Origin: Desulfobacter hydrogenophilus
Lineage (GTDB): Bacteria; Desulfobacterota; Desulfobacteria; Desulfobacterales; Desulfobacteraceae
Length of the DNA: 64,000 nt
Assembly (NCBI RefSeq): GCF_004319545.1
Contig: NZ_CP036313.1
Location: 2,048,501-2,112,500, forward strand
Direction of reading: 5' to 3'
Shown here: one piece after another, positions 62,170 to 64,000 of the stretch
Numbering within the stretch: position 1 is the stretch's first letter
Layout: each line of letters begins with the position of its first letter
Translations under genes and position numbers: made by a program
Notes under the pieces: model-generated
Told to the model about the DNA's origin: nothing
Seen by the model: only the letters and a program-made list of their open reading frames with translations
The model's database searches: none

Positions 62170-63720
62170 TTATTTTTTTAAAACACCGGACAAGGCATTT
62201 TCGTAATGTTTGAGCAATGCTTCAATCAGGCCGTCAATGGTAAAAGCGTCCGCTTCAATATCCGGTTTAAGTCCTTTGGCCCGGATGGTATCCGAAGTGA
62301 TGGGGCCGATACTGGCAAGGAGAACTCCTTCAAGCAGGGCAGGGGCGTTTTGCCCTTCAAGCAGGGTCAAAAAATTAGTTACCGTGGAAGACGATGTAAA
62401 GGTCACTGCATCAATATCCCCTGCCTTGAGCATATCAACAAGCAGATCTTTTCCCTCATCTGCCAACCGGGTTTCATACGCGGTTACCTCATCCACCATG
62501 GCGCCCATGAGGGTCAGTTGTTCGGGCAGGATGCTGCGCGCCTTTTTCGCCCGGGGTAGCAATATTTTTTTGCCGGTCATATCCAGGCTTGAAAATGCAT
62601 CCACAACAGATTCCGCCTGATATGTTTCGGGCAGAATATCGGAAATAATGCCATAGTCTGCCAGGCGTTCTTTGGTCACAGGGCCAATGCAGGCAAATTT
62701 AAGATGTCCCAGCGCACGGACATCTTTTCCTTTTTTAAAAAGGGTGTCAAAGAAAAATTTTACGCCGTTCACCGAGGTAAGGACCAGCCAATCATACAGG
62801 TCCAGGTGATCAATAGCCGCTTCTAACGCCTTTTTATTCTCAGGTGGTACAATTTTAATGGTGGGGATCTCTATGCACTGGGCACCAAGGCGGTTAAGCT
62901 CGGCCACAAGGCCGGATGCCTGGGCCCGGGCCCGGGTAATCACAATTTTTTTCCCGAACAGGGGCGTTTGGTCAAACCAGGCCAGTTCATCCCGTAAGGA
63001 GACCACATGCCCCACAACAATAATGGCCGGGGATTTCAGCTCTGCTTTTTTAACCGCATCAACGATGGTGGTAAGGGTACCGGTTACCGTCTGCTGCCGG
63101 GTGGTGGTGCCCCAGCGCACCAGGGCCACAGGTGTGTCCGACGGTTTGCCGTGTTCCATTAGTTTGGTTACGATATTGGAAAGATTTTTGACCCCCATTA
63201 GAAAGACAAGGGTGGCGTCGGACTTTGCAAATATGTCCCATTGCATCCGGGACTCTTTTTTATCGGGGCGTTCGTGACCGGTAATAAAGGAGACAAAGGA
63301 GGTATGGTCCCTGTGGGTCACCGGGATCCCGGCATAGGCCGGGGCAGCCACGGCAGACGTGACACCGGGAATCACCTCATAGCGGATGCCATAGGACAAC
63401 AGCTCCTGGGCCTCTTCCCCGCCGCGGCCGAAAACAAAGGGATCGCCGCCCTTGAGACGGGCCACGTTTTTGCCTTCCCTGGCTTTGTCCACCAGCAGCA
63501 GGTTGATTTTATCCTGGGTCAGGGTGTGGTCTCCGCCTTTTTTCCCAACGTAGATAATTTCAGCGTCTTTGCCCGCATAATTAAGCAGAAAGGGGGATGC
63601 CAGGTAATCGTAAACCACCACATCCGCAGCCTGTATGCACTCTTTTGCCTTTACGGTGATGAGCCCTGGGTCTCCCGGGCCTGCACCAATCAGATAAACC
63701 TTGCCCCTGGATTGTGTCAT
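62170..63720 (-). CDS. Fused uroporphyrinogen-III C-methyltransferase and uroporphyrinogen-III synthase
   Basis: 516 aa. Residues 1-245 are the SUMT (CobA/CysG-type) domain: VYLIGAGPGDPGLITVKA, DYLASP, ARLKGGDPFVFGRGGEEA, VIPGVTSAVAAPAYAGIPVTHR. Residues about 255-510 are the HemD domain, beginning GKKIVITRARAQASGL. Together they close the linear tetrapyrrole to uroporphyrinogen III and methylate it to precorrin-2, the branch point to siroheme, cobalamin and the alternative heme pathway of sulfate reducers. The fusion is common in Firmicutes and Desulfobacterota. It overlaps hemC by ATGA. Confidence 0.95.
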   Translation of the reverse strand: MTQSRGKVYLIGAGPGDPGLITVKAKECIQAADVVVYDYLASPFLLNYAGKDAEIIYVGKKGGDHTLTQDKINLLLVDKAREGKNVARLKGGDPFVFGRGGEEAQELLSYGIRYEVIPGVTSAVAAPAYAGIPVTHRDHTSFVSFITGHERPDKKESRMQWDIFAKSDATLVFLMGVKNLSNIVTKLMEHGKPSDTPVALVRWGTTTRQQTVTGTLTTIVDAVKKAELKSPAIIVVGHVVSLRDELAWFDQTPLFGKKIVITRARAQASGLVAELNRLGAQCIEIPTIKIVPPENKKALEAAIDHLDLYDWLVLTSVNGVKFFFDTLFKKGKDVRALGHLKFACIGPVTKERLADYGIISDILPETYQAESVVDAFSSLDMTGKKILLPRAKKARSILPEQLTLMGAMVDEVTAYETRLADEGKDLLVDMLKAGDIDAVTFTSSSTVTNFLTLLEGQNAPALLEGVLLASIGPITSDTIRAKGLKPDIEADAFTIDGLIEALLKHYENALSGVLKK

Positions 63721-64000
63721 GGGATATTAAGTGCCTCCAATATGCGTTGTCCGCCTTTATCAAGAACAAGCTTTGCCAGTTCCCGGCCTTTTTCGACCAC
63801 CTGTTCAGGTGTTGATTCAATGGTTTCTTTAATGAAGGACTCGCCGTCTTCCGATGCCACCACCGCAGTAAGCAAAATCCTGCTGTCCCGGATTTTGCCG
63901 AAACAGGCCACAGGAATATGGCAGCTACCTTCAATTTCTTTGAGAAATGCCCGTTCTCCGGTTACACAGATGCGTGTGGGATCATGGTCCAGGGTGGATA
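63717..64000 (-). CDS. hemC: Hydroxymethylbilane synthase (3' part; gene continues past the window)
   Basis: 94 codons of the C-terminal part. The dipyrromethane-cofactor cysteine is seen in EIEGSCHIPVACFG, preceded by RICVTGERAFLKE. The C-terminal domain ends KGGQRILEALNIP. It polymerises four porphobilinogens into hydroxymethylbilane, the substrate of the next gene. It is coupled to cobA-hemD by an ATGA overlap. Confidence 0.95.
   Translation of the reverse strand, partial: STLDHDPTRICVTGERAFLKEIEGSCHIPVACFGKIRDSRILLTAVVASEDGESFIKETIESTPEQVVEKGRELAKLVLDKGGQRILEALNIP

Overview
The window looks like a chromosomal segment of a Desulfobacteraceae-type sulfate reducer (Desulfobacterota, formerly Deltaproteobacteria; Desulfobacter/Desulfobacula/Desulfotignum-like). 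This rests on gene order and protein flavour only, not on a database search: a tRNA(Thr-Tyr-Gly-Thr)-rpmG-tRNA-Trp-secE-nusG run leading into rpoBC and the ribosomal superoperon, tRNAs with encoded CCA, a CheA carrying a C-terminal receiver, and a compact ArgA-like acetyltransferase.

Layout. 1-16 kb (mostly + strand): 3' end of a DksA-like gene, a sigma-54 activator, a decayed ParD antitoxin, der-rarA, an acetyl-CoA acetyltransferase, a tiny membrane protein, an AI-2E family transporter, gyrA-radC-small Cys protein, pgk, and a protein of unknown family. 14-23 kb (- strand): a chemosensory operon cheA-cheW-cheB-cheR-(HEAT-repeat/receiver)-GNAT, then a U32-family (TrhP-like) gene and tRNA-Arg. 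23.4-25.6 kb: an IS4-type insertion sequence with intact ends and a 7-bp target duplication, next to a badly decayed histidine kinase. 25.6-27.3 kb: an MltD-like LysM lipoprotein.

27.7-56.8 kb (+ strand) is the information-processing core: five tRNAs, rpmG, secE-nusG, rplKAJL, rpoBC, rpsL-rpsG-tuf, and the complete S10-spc-alpha run from rpsJ to rplQ. It ends in two stem-loop terminators shared with a convergent hybrid histidine kinase. fusA is absent between rpsG and tuf, no tuf lies between tRNA-Thr and rpmG, and adk/map are absent after secY. 58.7-61.1 kb (- strand) is an ECF sigma/anti-sigma locus in which three of four genes carry a lesion. 61.2-64 kb (- strand) holds moaA, a fused cobA-hemD and the 3' part of hemC.

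The most unusual observations are: (1) a ~99-residue segment inside RpoC (beta') that reads like a parvulin-type peptidyl-prolyl isomerase domain lacking the usual catalytic histidines; (2) a family of 60-120 bp intergenic repeats with imperfect terminal inverted repeats, present at least four times, once inside the alpha operon and once between the sigma and anti-sigma genes; (3) the clustered lesions in the ECF locus; (4) the HEAT-repeat/receiver protein at the end of a che operon that has no CheY or chemoreceptor gene.
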